From Pseudocercospora fijiensis CIRAD86 (lineage: Eukaryota > Ascomycota > Dothideomycetes > Mycosphaerellales > Mycosphaerellaceae): a stretch of 64,000 nt of DNA. The DNA is taken from assembly GCF_000340215.1 (NCBI RefSeq), contig NW_006921534.1, forward strand, positions 434,001 to 498,000. Direction: 5' to 3'. Positions 12,773 through 26,344 of the stretch are shown in pieces (position 1 is the first letter of the stretch; each line of letters begins with the position of its first letter). Made by a program: the position numbers and the translations under genes. The notes beneath the pieces are model-generated. The model searched no databases. It saw nothing but the letters and a program-made list of their open reading frames with translations, and was not told the DNA's origin.

Positions 12773-14450
12773 GCCTAACCCGGTTAAAGTCTAGCCCTAT
12801 TAGTTACGGCGTAACGCGTAGCGCAATACTAAGGCTAGATAGCGCCGCTATAGCTAAGGCGGTAGAGGCGGAGGGCCCCTAAGTCCGAGCCCTAGCGATT
12901 CTAGTACCTAGGGTAGGAACTTTAGCCTACGAGATTACCGCTTTAATTCTTACTATATCGACAATTTCCGCTTTAGCCGCTTACCCTATTATAGCCCGTA
13001 GCGTTCCTAGCGCCTAGAGAGATTTAACCTAATAGATATCGGGTACTTCTACCCTAATGCCCTATATATAGACTTAGATAGCTAAGATATCTATACGTAC
13101 GGTAATAAGGCTACCTTTACCTCGGTATACCTCTTTCTAGACGCGGCTAGCGACTACGTAATAGTTAATTACGCTTATACTATACGTACCTAGCTTACTA
13201 AGTACCTACGTAGAGCCGTATAGCAATAGTTTATTTACGAGCTTACGAGTAATAATCGTAATACGATTCGTAGAGGAGAAGATATCGAGCGCTAGTATAA
13301 AGCCCTAAGGGACAAGTTTAGCAGATCTATCGTCGAGGCCTAGGACAAGTTATATACCGAATCCTATACTATATAAGATATACGTAACCGTAGAGCGCCC
13401 TAGTAGTTTATTATAAATTATATCCGCTATATACGCGAAGTAGGGCTCGAGATAGATCCGAATAGGCCTTATACCCTTCTCTACTAGATATAGTTACGAT
13501 TCGAACCCCGCCTATAGGACAAGCTCGATAAGCCTTTACTAAGTAATACGATTTATACTTTTACGCAAGCCGTAGAGGATAAATACGAGGCGTAGTGCCG
13601 TAGGTACCTATAGTCCGATAGCTACGGTATAGTACGAGGCCGTTATAGATATAACGGTAAGTTATAGTATCGAAGCGCTCGTAATAACGAACGATACGCC
13701 GATTCCTCGGGCGTATATCGCGATACTTTAGTTCGCGGTTACGCCGGTAGTTTCGATAATCGGTACGCTATAGTAGTACGCGGATATCGCGATAGTTTAG
13801 GTCGAGGTTACGCTAGCGGCTATAGTAATAAGCGCCCTAGAAATAGTAGCTATACTAATTAAAACTAGTATTAGCGCCGGGACTAAGGAAACGATAGGCA
13901 AGCCCTAGCTAGGGAGGGACGCTAAAAAGAGTACGCTTCTAACCGTAATAATCGAGCTAAGCTACGTAATAATAATCGGGACGGCGAGATACGTAATCGA
14001 AATGCCGAGCGTAGAAGACGACGCGATAGGGATACGCGAAACGATATACGCGATACTTAGGGTTAGTAAGAACGCGGCCGTTAAAACAATAACGCCCCGC
14101 GTAACTACTACGCTAATAAGTAGAGACCGGAGCCTCCGGTAGAAGGTCCTATATCTATCTAATAGCCGTATTTATACTTACGCCTACGATTAGGCTTACG
14201 CTACTTAGCGAGGCCGCTAAGCCCGCATACGGCGGCATTCCGTACCGGCCTATTTTAACGATTAGGTAGACATCTACTATAGATTAGACAACGTAGACGA
14301 CGACGCCTCCTTATAGGACTCCGTATTAGTATACTATAGCGACGTTCCGCTACTATTACCCTTTTCCCTATACGTCGATAAGTACCTTCCCCCGGCTATA
14401 GAACCCTTCGCTATAATACGGCCTTTAAAATTCTTATACTTAAACTATAG
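12773..14450 (+). pseudogene. Chromovirus B gag relic, remainder
   Basis: Continues the gag frame interrupted by A2. Around 13060-13560 it has the helical, Gln/Leu/Arg-rich character of a retrotransposon capsid (blocks resembling RRAVQQQFIYEL and QFIINYIRYIRE). An Arg/Ser/Tyr/Gly-rich basic tail follows at about 13580-13860. I did not find a clear CCHC knuckle. It may have decayed, since Cys codons become Tyr under RIP. The B capsid would have packaged the element's RNA. Confidence 0.6.
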
Positions 14451-17400
14451 CTCTAAGTTCGATAGCAATAATCTCTTATAGGACTATAGGCGTACTAAGT
14501 ACGCTACAGAGCTAACGCCTAAGAAGGTTAGCTCTAAAGAGGACGGTAGGCTTATTAAGTGCGCTATATTACTACGGGTTAAAGGTAGATACGCGATTGG
14601 AGGCTATTATTATCTAAGAATAGTCGTACGCCTATAGAAGGATAGTACCGAATACGTAGTCTGTCTAGATATAGGCGCTATAGTATGGCTGATCGATAAG
14701 GCCTTCCTACGCTAGACGCGCCTAGATATCGAACGTAAGCGTTTAGTAGCTCTACTAAAGGTTAAGAGCGTAGGATCGACGGATATTAGTAAGTACGTAG
14801 ATCTCGACTTTTAGGTACTAGGAATTATTAAGGGCTCTAAGGTTATCGCCTATATACCTTATAAGATATATATCGTTAGGGAGCTTAGCGCTAAGTTCCT
14901 TATAGTAATAGATATTATCGGCCTAGAGGGTATTAAGATTAATATACTATACCGTATAGCGACGATTAACTCCTACGAAAAAGCGAAGATTCCTCTACTA
15001 GTAGGCCGTAAGGATTAGGTTAAGTTCCGTACGGTAGTATACTCTAGCGATAAGAACGTTGTTCTAGTACCGTAGACGGTAACTTCGGTACCCGTCTATT
15101 TTAGAGCTAACCTCCCTTCGGACCGAGACGTAGCCTTCTACTCGCAAAACTAGGAACTTAAGAATAAGGCCCTAACTATCTACGCTATAGTTATAGACGC
15201 CGTAGTAAACTTCGTATAGGTCCGTAATAATACCGATTACCTATAGACTCTACTACGATATACAAAAATAGGGTACGTACGTAAGTGCGATTACTATAGC
15301 TACTACTATATCGCGCCCGAAGATTATACCGCAGCCGGCCTTCCGCTACCGGACCTACCGAACCCTACAAAGGAGACGTAGCTTTTTAATAGCGTAACGG
15401 CGTACGGTACCGAGGAGTAGGTATAACTTATCGAGGCCGTAGTAAAGAAGCACGAAGACCTCTAGAAGGATAAGGGTACGACTATAGATATCCCTAAGTC
15501 CGATTTCCTAGAAGTTACGCTAAAGCCGGGCTACGAAAACGACAAGGTCCCTATAGTAGCGTATCTACTCTACGCCCCCGATAAAGAGGTTATAAATAAG
15601 ACGTTCGACCCTCTATACGTATAAGGAAAAATGTCCTTTACTACTAAGCCTACTTAATTCGGGTTCCTAGTCTTCGTAGTCTAGAAAACAATAATAGTAG
15701 ACGGTAAGCTAGTCCGTAAAGGGCGTATAGTCGTAGATATTAGAGGCCTAAACAAGATTACGGTTAAGGACTCTTATCCGCTCCCTAGGTAAGAGGACAT
15801 TATTAAGGCCCTACGCGGCTCCTCCTATATTATAATAGTAGACGCCGTCGCGTTTTTCTATTAATAGGCCGTAGCTAAGAAGGACTGTAACAAATTTGCG
15901 ATTAATAGCTACCGCGGCTAAGAATAGATATATATAGCTATTATAGGGTTCTTAAATAGCGTATAATATATCTAGCGCAAGGTAGACAAGATCCTTAAGC
16001 GATATAAATCCTACTACTATACTTATATCGATAATATCGTTATCTATTCCTATACCTTCGAAGAGTACCTATAGTATCTAGACGCCGTTTTCGAGTGCCT
16101 AGCAAGCAAGAACATTAGTATCGTACCGTATAAGTCCTTCCTCGTATACCTATCTACGAAGCTTTTAGGCTAGCGAGTATTAGGGCTAGGATATACTACT
16201 TATAAAGAAAAGGTCTAGGCTATTTTAGACTTAAAATTCCCTACTACCCTAAAGGATATTAAGTTTTACTTAGGACTTACTAGCTAGTAACGCTAGTATA
16301 TTCCCTACTACTCTACGATTACGATACTATTCGAGAACCGTAAGAAGGAGCTCCTACGCTTTAGCCCCGCTAATAAAGGCAATAAACGTAAGCGCTATAT
16401 AGTAAGGACCCTAGTCTTCGACTTAGATAAGTCGCTAGAAACCGAGTATAAGGCCTTCGATATCCTAAGACAGATATACCGCGATATTAAGTTCTCCTAT
16501 TACGCCGACCCTAATCGCCCTATATATATCGACCTAGATACCTATATAGGAGGGTTCGCGGTAGTAGTATACTACGTTAGAGGGAACCTAGAGCCGACTA
16601 TTAAGAACGGCAAGGCTGCGCGATTCCCGTTAGGTTAGGTGTAAGTTGTTATGTGCCTTAGTAAGGCTCTTACGGACGTAGAGAAGCGGTACCTAGCTAC
16701 TAAACTCGAGGTTAGCGGACTAGTTTAGACGGCGCGTAAAGCGCGAATAATTCTATAGGCGGTATGTAAGCCGGTGCGTGTGTTTTCCGACTGTATAGCG
16801 GCCTAAGGCATTACTATAGTAGCGAGTCTCGCGATAACTATATCTACGGATAAGCTTAATCTCCGCCTAGTACGAGCTAGTTAGTACCTCTCCTAGTACT
16901 CTAAGCTTAAGGTCTACTACCGCCTAGGACGCCTTTATAGTATACCGGACGTATTAAGTAGGCTTGTAGCGGACCTCGATCGAGCGGTAGATTAAGTATA
17001 CGATACCCTAGATCCCCTAGCGTATAATAATCCGGTACCTACGAGCGATATAATCGACGCGTACTATATATACCCCTACGAAAGTAAAGGTACGATCTGC
17101 TTTTACGCTACCTTAATCGACGAGCACTCTAGTAGAATATATACGTTAGACGAGCCTATAGTTTTCTACTTAGTACTCGTAGAACTCGCTATAGAATTCA
17201 AGGACGACTTAAAGGTAGGTTATACCGAGGATCCCTATTAGGCTATAATTCTAGCGTAGCTAAACGTAGTAGAGGAACGCCGCCTATAAGACGCCGCTAA
17301 GAGGACTCTAGATACGGACGCTAACCCTAATTATAAAGAGGTAGACGTTATAGGCGAGGCCGAGTTAAGCCTATTAGGACTTTGCTTTTTCTTATATAAC

Positions 17401-18780
17401 GACCTTATTTACTTTAAGGACGATACGGACGGTATAGAGAGGCTATATATTTCCCGCTCCCTATATAAGGAGATCTTCTAAATAGCCTATAATTATTATT
17501 ACTACGTAGGTTATTACCGCACTTACGCTCGCCTATACGCTAGTTTCTACGTACGCCGACTTAGGCGCGAGGTCTCTAAGTATATTACTTATTGCTTCGA
17601 GTATATCCTAAATTAGATATTACGCTATCCTCTATACGGTAAGTTATAGCTAATTAAGTATTAACCTATTCTATAGTACGCCGTTACTATAGACTAGGTT
17701 TACAGTCTACTACTAGACAAAGACGGATATAATAGATTCCTTATAGAGACGTATAAGTACTCTAAGCGCGTTATACTACGTAAGTGTAAGTTAACGTAGA
17801 CGGCGTAGTAATACGGTAGCGATTAGATCTAGGGCTATATCGAAATAGAACGCAACCTTCCGTCTATTATAATCGGCGACCGGGACCCTATTTAGCTTAG
17901 CGAATTTATAAAGGCGGCCTTTAAAAAATTAGGTACGAGGTTCTTTATAACGATAGCGTACTATCCTTAGTCGGACGGCTAATCTAAGCGTACTAATTAG
18001 ACCGTAGAAATCGCGCTCCGATTCTTTACCTCTAATTATCTAGACGCTAATTAGATAGACGTACTGCCGTATATCTAGGCCGAGCTTAATAACGCTAGGA
18101 ATGCCTCGACTAGAGAGATACCTAATGTTCTAATTTAAGGATTTAAGACGAACTTAGATACGCTAAACCCCCTTACTAAGCTCCCTACGGAGGACTACTT
18201 AGTATTAAGATAGGAGGTACGCGATTAGGCTACGGACTCTCTCGTATAGGCGGCTACGATAATAAAGGACCGATACAACCGTAAGTATCGCCCTATTTCC
18301 TTTAAGACGGGCTAAAGGGTACTACTTAAACTATATAAGGGATACCGCCTACTAGGGAACCCTAATCGTAAGCTCTCCGCGTAGCGTACTAGACTATTTA
18401 AGGTAGTACGCCTAGTTAGTAACCTTACGTACGAGCTCGATCTCCTCCTAGTAATACGTATCTACCCTATAATCTTAGTTTCGTAGCTAGAACCTTACCC
18501 TAAGGGCCGCGATCTATACGACCGAGAGATACCTAAGCCTAGCCTAGTAGATAAAGTACCTTTCGATAACGACTACCTATACCTAAAAGCGCCCTATTAC
18601 GAGATCAAAAAGCTCCTCGCACGCCGGACCTTAAGAGGCAAGATATAGTACCTAGTTAAATAGCGTAGCTATAGTTACGGATATAACGTTTAGTACGATA
18701 TCGACAACCTCCGCAATTTAGCGGAACTCGTATAGGAGTACGACCGCCTCTACCTATAGTAGGCGTTACGATAGTAAGCG
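14450..18780 (+). pseudogene. Chromovirus B pol relic with C-terminal chromodomain
   Basis: Plus-strand order: protease at about 14655-14940 (active site now DIG, from DTG by ACA to ATA); RT at about 15500-16250 with the block IIIVDAVAFFYQ and catalytic box decayed to YIDN near 16025; RNase H at 16420-16780; integrase core at about 17480-18150 (IAYYPQSDGQSKRTNQT block with the conserved SDGQ); a GQRVLLKLYKGYRL block near 18310; and a chromodomain at about 18560-18760 (Y-L-V-K-Q-R-S-Y with N-T/V-Q-Y-D). The DAVAFFYQ form of RT is clearly different from family A, so this is a separate lineage. The frame is almost continuous if TAG and TAA are read as Gln or Trp. Confidence 0.85.
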
Positions 18781-19381
18781 CTATAATAGTAGGTACCGCA
18801 ATAGGTAGCGCTGCACTTAATAGTAGGAGAACTATAAGCTCGGCCCTCTCGGAGGCCTAGCTTACGCAACTCCTAACGAGCGGCCTTATAGAAGATTAAC
18901 TAAGTAGTATTATACGCGATAATAGGTATATCTACCGCGGTACTTTACGTTATAGTATTATTGTCTATAATTGAATCGTACCCTACTTTGCCTTATTCTA
19001 ATATACTGCCTACTTTACTTTATTTTGAAACGTATATAGTTTACTTTATTATCCTCCCCCTATTATCGCTCTAAAGCGCGTAGCGGCGCGTCTTATTATT
19101 GTTGTTAACGTAGGACGCGTCCTATTGTTATACGGGCCGTACCGTATATATAAACGGCGCGGTATAAGCGAGGTAAAGTTTGCGTTATAATAAAGCGGAA
19201 CGCCCTAGCAACGCCGCTAGCTCTCCGTTACTACGCGCGCGTATTATATCTATACGTAATACGTTAAATTCCTTTTGCCCTAGTCGCGCTTCGCTAGTTT
19301 AATACTATATATCTACGATTATCCTTACTAAGTATACGCCGCCTTAACGACAAGCCTAGACAATATTATCTATTACTAAAA
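18780..19381 (+). other. B 3' end and spacer with TATA-like box, possible LTR
   Basis: No coding frame is seen. A TATA-like sequence (gtatatataaacgg) sits near 19145-19158, about 230 bp before the next ORF. A segment starting TATAAGCTCGG at about 18833, just after purine-rich tagtaggagaac, and ending near 19352 with acgaca could be the B 3' LTR. Without its partner LTR this cannot be confirmed. It could equally be the promoter and leader of the downstream ORF. Confidence 0.3.
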
Positions 19382-21776
19382 TAGATCGCTCCGAGCGCTA
19401 CCGTCCGCTAGCGGGCGAGCGCGGCCCTCCTAGCCGATAGCAATATGCCTATAAGGAAGACGAGCTCTTAGAGCTAAGCTAGTAGTAGATACCGTAGCGT
19501 CGTAACGCTAGCAACTTACTATTCGCTATAGTACCTCCTTAAATTAGGTACTACGACGACTATACGCCTACGCTAGAGCATATCGTATACTTAATCCGTA
19601 ATAATATCCCTTACGATATAGTCCTAGCGGAGCTATACTACGAACTTAATCGGCTACTATTAGAAAATATCGGTAACTTCGTTAACGCCGCGGTATAGGT
19701 ACGAATCTACCGTATACCTATACTATGCCTATTATTACGCAGAAGAGCTAGCCGAGTAAACCCTATTACCCTCGAAGACTTCTTCCTATAGTACTACGGC
19801 TCCGATAGGGCCTATATTACGCGTATCCGCTTAATAGACCTCTCTAAGCTTACTAACCTATCCCTACCGCTACTCGATTCCGAAGCTAATCTAAAGGACC
19901 GTAACGCCTCGCGCCGTATCGCTATTACGTTATAGCTAGGCGCTAGTATTAACGGTTACGAGATAGGTAACTACGCTACCTAGGCTACCTTTTTCGGCCT
20001 GCTATAGTTCTATTAGTTTCTAGATACTAAGCTAGGCGTCTCTTAGGACGGCTAGCGATACCGCGTTATTATCCCGGACCCTTAGTACGCTAAGTTATTT
20101 TACGACCCTACGGAGATCCTATACTAGGTCTGTAACTACGATATCTACTACGCTATTCGGACGCTCGCTAAACTCGACCTTACTCTAACGTCGTATAAGG
20201 CTAATAGTGCGCCTATCGCGGTATCCTATATTTAGACCGCCTTTTAACTTATACGCGCTTTAGCCGAGTACGGTTTCGCGAAGAGCGCTCTCGATAAGCT
20301 ATATAAGATCCTTATCGGTATACTAGGCTAAGACGAGACCGAGCTAAACGTTATAGTATCCGTATACGTATAGATTGTATAAATTACGGTATATACGCTA
20401 GACGGACCGGAAGAGGAGATACTAGAATAGCTCGAGGAGCGCCTTAGCTAGACTACTAATTGCTATAATCTACTAAGCTAGTTCGAGGACGAATAGAACG
20501 TTACTATAGAAGCGATAGTCTACTAGTAGATAGCCGCGATATATATAAAGGTATAAGAGAAAATTATCGTATATAAGCCTATCGACCTAATTATAGGCGA
20601 CCGTACTAACTTACTAGATACCTATCCGAGGTAGTACGCCGCCTCCGCGTAGTTTTAGATAGAATGCCGCTACTAGAAGGAGCGTACCCTAACCTTAGTA
20701 TACGGTCCTACTAAGATTGTAGAAATAATTAAGCCTAATACTTAGTAGATAGATTACTATAATAATTAAGGACAGATATAGGGCGATAGGGAACTTACTT
20801 AGCGTTATCGATACTCCTCGAACGCCCCTTTAGTACGCGTACGCGTAGACGCTACTATACTTAACGCCGATAGGAGCGCCGTAGAGCTAGCTACTAAGCG
20901 CCCTAAGGGAAAAGAGCTACTACGCCCTAAGAGAAGAGAGTATATAAAAGAGCCTAAGGATCCTAAGGATACGATATAGTAGGACGCTATTACGGAAGGA
21001 GAGTAGGAAGTAGAGAAAGTAGCCGTAGATAGAAAGTAGGACGTAGATAAAATAGACGTAAACGGTAAGAATATAACGGAGAAAGAATAGAAGGAGGAGT
21101 AAGGAGAAAAGGACGTAAGAGAAGATATTAATATAGGTAACGCTAGAGACGGAGACCGTACTAGCCCCGCTTCTCTAGATAATAAGGGTAAGGAGGAACT
21201 TTAGTCTAAGGCGATAGACGCTATTCTTATCCGCGCCGACGCCCCGATAATAGTACGCTAGGTCGTAGACGCTATTTATACTACCTTCCTAAACCTCTAC
21301 GCTACTAGGAGCGTAGAATTTACCGAGGAACTCTTCGACGCCGATAGTACCGATATAGACTTAGAGTCGAACTTAATCCGCGAGCAAGACGCTAACGGTA
21401 CGTACTATAACGTACGTCTATAAACTTAGTACCTTTAGCCGTAAAGCCGCACTCTTACGCAATACTAAGCCCGCCTTTAGCGCCGCGTACGGTTGCGATA
21501 TTACGGTATACCTAGTAATAAACTCTACGACTAGTAGCTCCGCTTATAATAAGGTACTAGCCCTATACTCTAATAAGTAGCGCGGACTCGAGAAGGGTAA
21601 GACGCCGCTACCGATTACGCTAAACGAGACGAAGCAACATAATAAAGGCGACTAGGACGACTCTAACGGAGATAACGACGCCCTACCTAAGCTACGCCGC
21701 AAGCGCCTACTACTAGCATCCCTCGACGTTAGCTATATTATAAAAACTTTTTTTCCGATCGCGTCGATCTTATCGA
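19382..21776 (+). pseudogene. Large unrecognised ORF relic (about 800 codons)
   Basis: One plus-strand frame runs for about 800 codons, interrupted only by TAG and TAA, the RIP-type stops. It opens near 19384 with an ATA that could be a decayed ATG, followed by DRSERYRP. The first two thirds are Leu/Ile/Tyr-rich and globular-looking (NYATQATFFGLLQFYQFL near 19970). A Lys/Glu/Asp-rich low-complexity segment lies at about 20890-21200, followed by a Gln/Arg-rich basic C-terminus. I see no RT, integrase, zinc knuckle or helicase motif and do not recognise the family. It converges on the Plavaka-type transposase to its right. It could be a second protein of that transposon, a gag-like protein of another element, or a captured host gene. 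The coding call is moderate; function is unknown. Confidence 0.5.
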
Positions 21777-22000
21777 TCCTTAGGATCGCTTAGGATTATA
21801 TAGGGGAACTTTTATATATATAGGATCGCTCCGGGTCGCTCGCAGTCGTAGTCGTTAATATTTGTACTATTCGTATATTACTATATTAATACTTATCGAC
21901 TCGTCGACTTAGTCGTATTAGTCAACTCGGTCTAAACTAGAATATACTAGTAGTACTATATATTTAAGTATATTACTATTACTATTAACCGTTATTACGG
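21777..22000. other. Convergent intergenic segment
   Basis: AT-rich spacer between the tail-to-tail ORF relic and transposase relic. It contains a short palindrome-like run around ggatcgctt near 21780-21800. I see no gene. Confidence 0.4.
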
Positions 22001-25000
22001 TATATCGCTATATTCTATCTTATATATTCTTTATTAACTATAAAATCATTCTTCGCCGCTTTAGTATTATTATCCTCTATATTTCGGAGGTACGATTTCT
22101 ATATACTCTACTCGGCTCGTTGCCTTCTTATTACTCGCCCGTAAGCCTTTACGGCTCGTATTTCCTTATCCTCCTATTCCTCGTCGTAAATTGTATTATA
22201 CGTCTCGAAGTTAACTATATTATTAATATAGCGAGTCCTATATAGGGCGCCTTCGTCTATAGGTACGGCGTACAACGTATAATATACTAGTAGTAGGCTA
22301 TATACCTGTCGCCCTTTAAGTCTACTATAGTACGGTAAAAGACGCCGTAGCCGAATTATCGTTAGACTATACGTATCCTTATACTCGCTCTTATCGTTAA
22401 TATAGTCGTAAAGCTTAACAAAAATACCCGTAACGGGCCTCCGTTTCGTTCTAAGCCCCTTCCCGTATTTAATTCCTATTTCTATATTAATCGAGATTAC
22501 GTACTTAAGTTACGCTAGTAGGCGACCGCTGAATCGAACTGCTAATTTATTAGGAGTTTCTATACAATTAGCGTTATATTCCTATACCTATATAAAATTA
22601 TAACGTCTATTGCCGTAGAGCCCCTCCTAGTTTAGTATATATCTCGCGAAGTTAGCTACTACTACGTTAGGATATTCTATATCCTTACCCGTAGGTTTCT
22701 AGTATCGGATTCTACCGTAGAAGTAGATCTCTATATCTAGGACGTATATATAGTCCCTTACGATATCGTTAGGGTCGGCTATAGTGCTTAATGCGATATT
22801 CTTATCGTAGGTACCCTATTGCCGTATAAATACCGCAATCGCTTATCGGAAGTCGCGACCTAGGTTCTCTTCTATTATAGCTATAGACTCCCTTATCGTA
22901 ATCTACTTAACCGATTTCTTTCCGTTCCTCTATTCCTCGGGTTCGTATCCTAGGATATCCTCTACTAGCCGTACTATAGTTAGCATTATTAGCTATTATA
23001 TATATTCCTTAATAGTGCGAGCACTTATAGGGATTGTTATATATTCTTTATTATCTTCGGCCTATATATTTAATCTATTAGTATCGCTTTCTAGAATACT
23101 TTCTTCCTAGCTAGGCTTCTTATTTATTAGCCGAAATATAAGCTTTAGTAGTTCGTAGTGTTTATACTCGAAATAGCTAGTATTTAAGTCTAGAAGATTG
23201 CCGAACGTCTTAATATAGCTCGGGGCATATATTATACCGTAGAATTTCGGTATATTAAAGTGCCCTTCTACTTGTATTATTATTAGCTCGTTAGCTTCGT
23301 CGTCCTCGTCGGTTGTAACTATATCGTCGTTATTTAAATCGTCTGTTCTTTACGTAGTAGCCTTCGCCTCCTGCTAGGCTCTCTTCTATACCTTTATTAC
23401 CCTATATAGGCGAACCACATTCTTCTATTCGTTTATCCGGTATAATGCTATCCTTAAATACTTAACCGTTTCGTTGTTATAGTATCTATATATCGCTAGA
23501 ACGGTAAAGTCTACTAGTGTACGTAGGAATCTTGTCGCCTATAGTTAACGTACCTCCTCGAGTAGTAGTATAAATACGACTAATAAGACTCGTAGGACGC
23601 TTTACTATTCTTAGCCTGTCTATTAGGTAACTATAGAGTAGTAGTAGAACTTGCGAAGATTAGTATATACGGGTATATACGCGAACTATCTATCTAGTAT
23701 CGTATCGATAATCCCTTATACTACTATTTTCTATATCTTTCTTATTTTAGTAGATAGCCCCCTACTCGCGGTCAAGTCGGCAACTAGTCGGTATCTCCTC
23801 GTTTTTATATAGCTTATCTTGTCTACTAGTAGGTCCGTAGTCTATTAGATTGCGTATATTAGCATTCCTTTTAGTAGCTAGTATAGTATATCTACTACTA
23901 AAGACCGGTATATATCGACGTGTTTCTAGCGCTATATAAAGCAATCGATATCGTAGACGTTCTACGGATCCTTCGCTATATATTCGCCTCTACGTTACCC
24001 TAGATATCGCTACTTCGTAGAGTCGTATAACCGCTATTCTACTATAATATCGAGGTGCTCTCGTTCTATAGGATATACTAGGCAACTTAGACAATATATG
24101 TTTGTCTTAACTCCGGTAATTCTAACTTGCTCTTTATAGTCTACTAATATTACTACTAGGATTAGAAAGCACCTACGCGTCGCGCTATCTACGTAGATAA
24201 TGTCCTAGCCCTCGCCGTCGGCCGTTTTTATAGCGGAGCGAAAGATATACGCTATAGATATATAATATATACTATTTTTAGTAAAACTATCGCTATCCTT
24301 AACGACCGGTAGTAGTCCTAGTAAGATCGTGCCGGGTCTGTTATTCGCGTTACGTACTCGTACGTATAGGTTTCCGATAGTAAGGTATATAGGGTATACT
24401 ATTAAGTTACCTTAGTAGTTAGTTATCTGCGTTTTATTAGTTAATACGATTAGAGGTATAATCGTTGCGCTATCTATGTTTATCTTACTCTAGGTATCCT
24501 ACTACTAGTCTACTAACGCTATATTAGAGTAGATTCGCCTTAGTAGGTCGTTAGTCGTCTACGCTCGATATAGCTTATATACTAGATTATTCCTAAAGCT
24601 ACTATAACCTATTAAGAACATTACTGCTTTCTTAACGGATCGGTATCGTAGCACTAGTTCCGTACTACTGTAACCCGTTCGACTTGTTAGAAGGTATAGC
24701 TTTCGAACCTTTATTTTACCTACTACCCTCGATAGTAGTATACCGCTAGCTCGTAGTTTCGACGTTATAACCTTTACGCCTTTCTAGCTTAGTAGATCGT
24801 ATAGTAGTACTAGCCTCTCGTCTTCGAAAAGCCTCGTAATTGTATATCTAGATATTCTCTCTCTCTTTAAGAATTATATAAACCTTATATCGAATAGTAA
24901 CTTAAATATTCCGTATTCGCCCGAAGTACCTTATATCCGTACTTTAACGCTGCTTAGGTATTAGGCGCTTATATTTACTCGACTATAGTAAACTGTAATT

Positions 25001-25700
25001 ATACTATACCTAGCTATAGGCTTGCTAGCGGTACAGCTAGTATATTCGGTAAATATATCGATATCGTCCGCGGTATAGTAGCCTTTTAGTATTAGTCGTA
25101 ATCTTATTAACTTCTAGCTTCCTAGCGTTATTGTCGTTCTAGCGGCAGTTGCCTATACGCTCTCTATTTCGTCTTCGTCCGCTAGGCTATCCTATATATC
25201 GAATTCCGATAATTTAAGATATCTATCCTATTTAATACTAAATATACTTCCTTTGTTCTCTAATAGCGCTAGTACCGTTAGCGTTAATATTATTGCTAGA
25301 ACAGCTTCTATTGTGCCTTCTTTGTTTATATCCTACTACGTGCCTTCTAGTATCGATATGTCGTTAGCTTATTCGGCGCTCTAGTCGCTACCTTAGATCG
25401 TATATAAGTTAAGTCGGGCTCGCTTCGCGGTATTATTTACGGTAGAATCGTACTCGGCAAATTCTTTTAGTACGACGCGTTTCTCGTACTTGTTTCTATA
25501 TTACTTATAGCCGTAGGAGCTTTTAAGTAGCCAGTTATATAACCTGTATTCGATATAGTAAGATATTACTATATATATAGCTAGCTTTCGATAATAGGCG
25601 CTATTATTATAGCTAGTATAGGTTTGTCGTATATCGACGTCTAAGAAGTTATTAAGGCTACTTAGCTCTACTATAAGTATAGTACTTAGCAAATCCCCTA
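22000..25700 (-). pseudogene. Plavaka-type (KDZ superfamily) DNA transposase relic
   Basis: Read on the minus strand. The diagnostic block is at about 24290-24480: PLIVLTNKTQITNYQG, then YPIYLTIGNL, then TILLGLLPVVK. It is followed at about 24060-24230 by a region matching the D-G-x-x-R, P-I-L and C-x-x-C-x-x-P-x-x-R segment of Plavaka transposases (here DSATRR, then YCLSCLVYPIERE). This order of blocks is characteristic of Plavaka transposases, which move DNA by cut and paste in the nucleus. The C-terminus ends near 22000-22030 in a charged tail. Open fragments remain at 23762-23944 and 25501-25692. Stops are TAG and TAA, so it is dead. Terminal inverted repeats were not identified. Plavaka assignment is from recalled motif order, not a search. 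Confidence 0.7.
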
Positions 25701-26146
25701 TACTACTACGAAGTTAGGCCTAAGTCGGGGTCCGACTCGATATCGACTCGTAGCCTACGGATTCGGTAAAGACTCGGATTTATCCCGTTCTATTATAAGT
25801 TAAGGTTACTCTACTAGCGCCTCTTACGATAATATTTGAATACTAATTTATACGCCGACTCGCCGTCCGATTCGGTTATAAGTTAGGCTTAATCGGAAAA
25901 TTAATACTAAATATAAACGACCGTACTACATTTCGACTAGATTTCTACGTAACTCCTAACGCCCTAAGGCCTATATATTGTACTATAAAATACGTTATAC
26001 GTATTCGATTCTATATACGTATAGAAGTAGTATTGCTCCGGTTTAATACTACCTATAGTATTACTAATTACGTTAAATTCGTCCGGTACTACTAAGGCTT
26101 GCTCTAGTTATATCCTAGCTAGGTTATATTCCTAAGCAAAGTAAAC
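25700..26146. other. Spacer between Plavaka relic and A3, no gene seen
   Basis: RIP-mutated sequence with Asp/Arg-rich potential on the minus strand up to about 25950, possibly the transposase N-terminus. I see no C2H2 finger. It ends with taaac directly before the A3 LTR. Confidence 0.4.
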
Positions 26147-26344
26147 TATAAGAAGGGTTATCTTAGCAGGTAGATAGGGTAGTAGTAGGTATAGGTAGTA
26201 TTCGATAAGGATCTAGGAGGAGAGGGAGGAAGGCGGGTAAGTTAGCCTATTGCTAAGCGCTAAGCCCTGCCTAAGGCATTAAGACCCTAGCTTTACTCGA
26301 GCCCGGTTATATGCCAATTACGTATAACCTCTTTAGTCCTAATA
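26147..26344 (-). repeat. A3 3' LTR (198 bp)
   Basis: Runs from TATAAGAAGGG to TAATA. The polypurine-tract complement (cttcccttctaaagg) follows at about 26348-26363. Confidence 0.85.

Noticed and set aside
18982..26146. Terminal inverted repeats for the Plavaka region (tactttgc near 18990 against gcaaagta near 26136)
   Set aside because: Only eight bases match; too short to claim in this composition.
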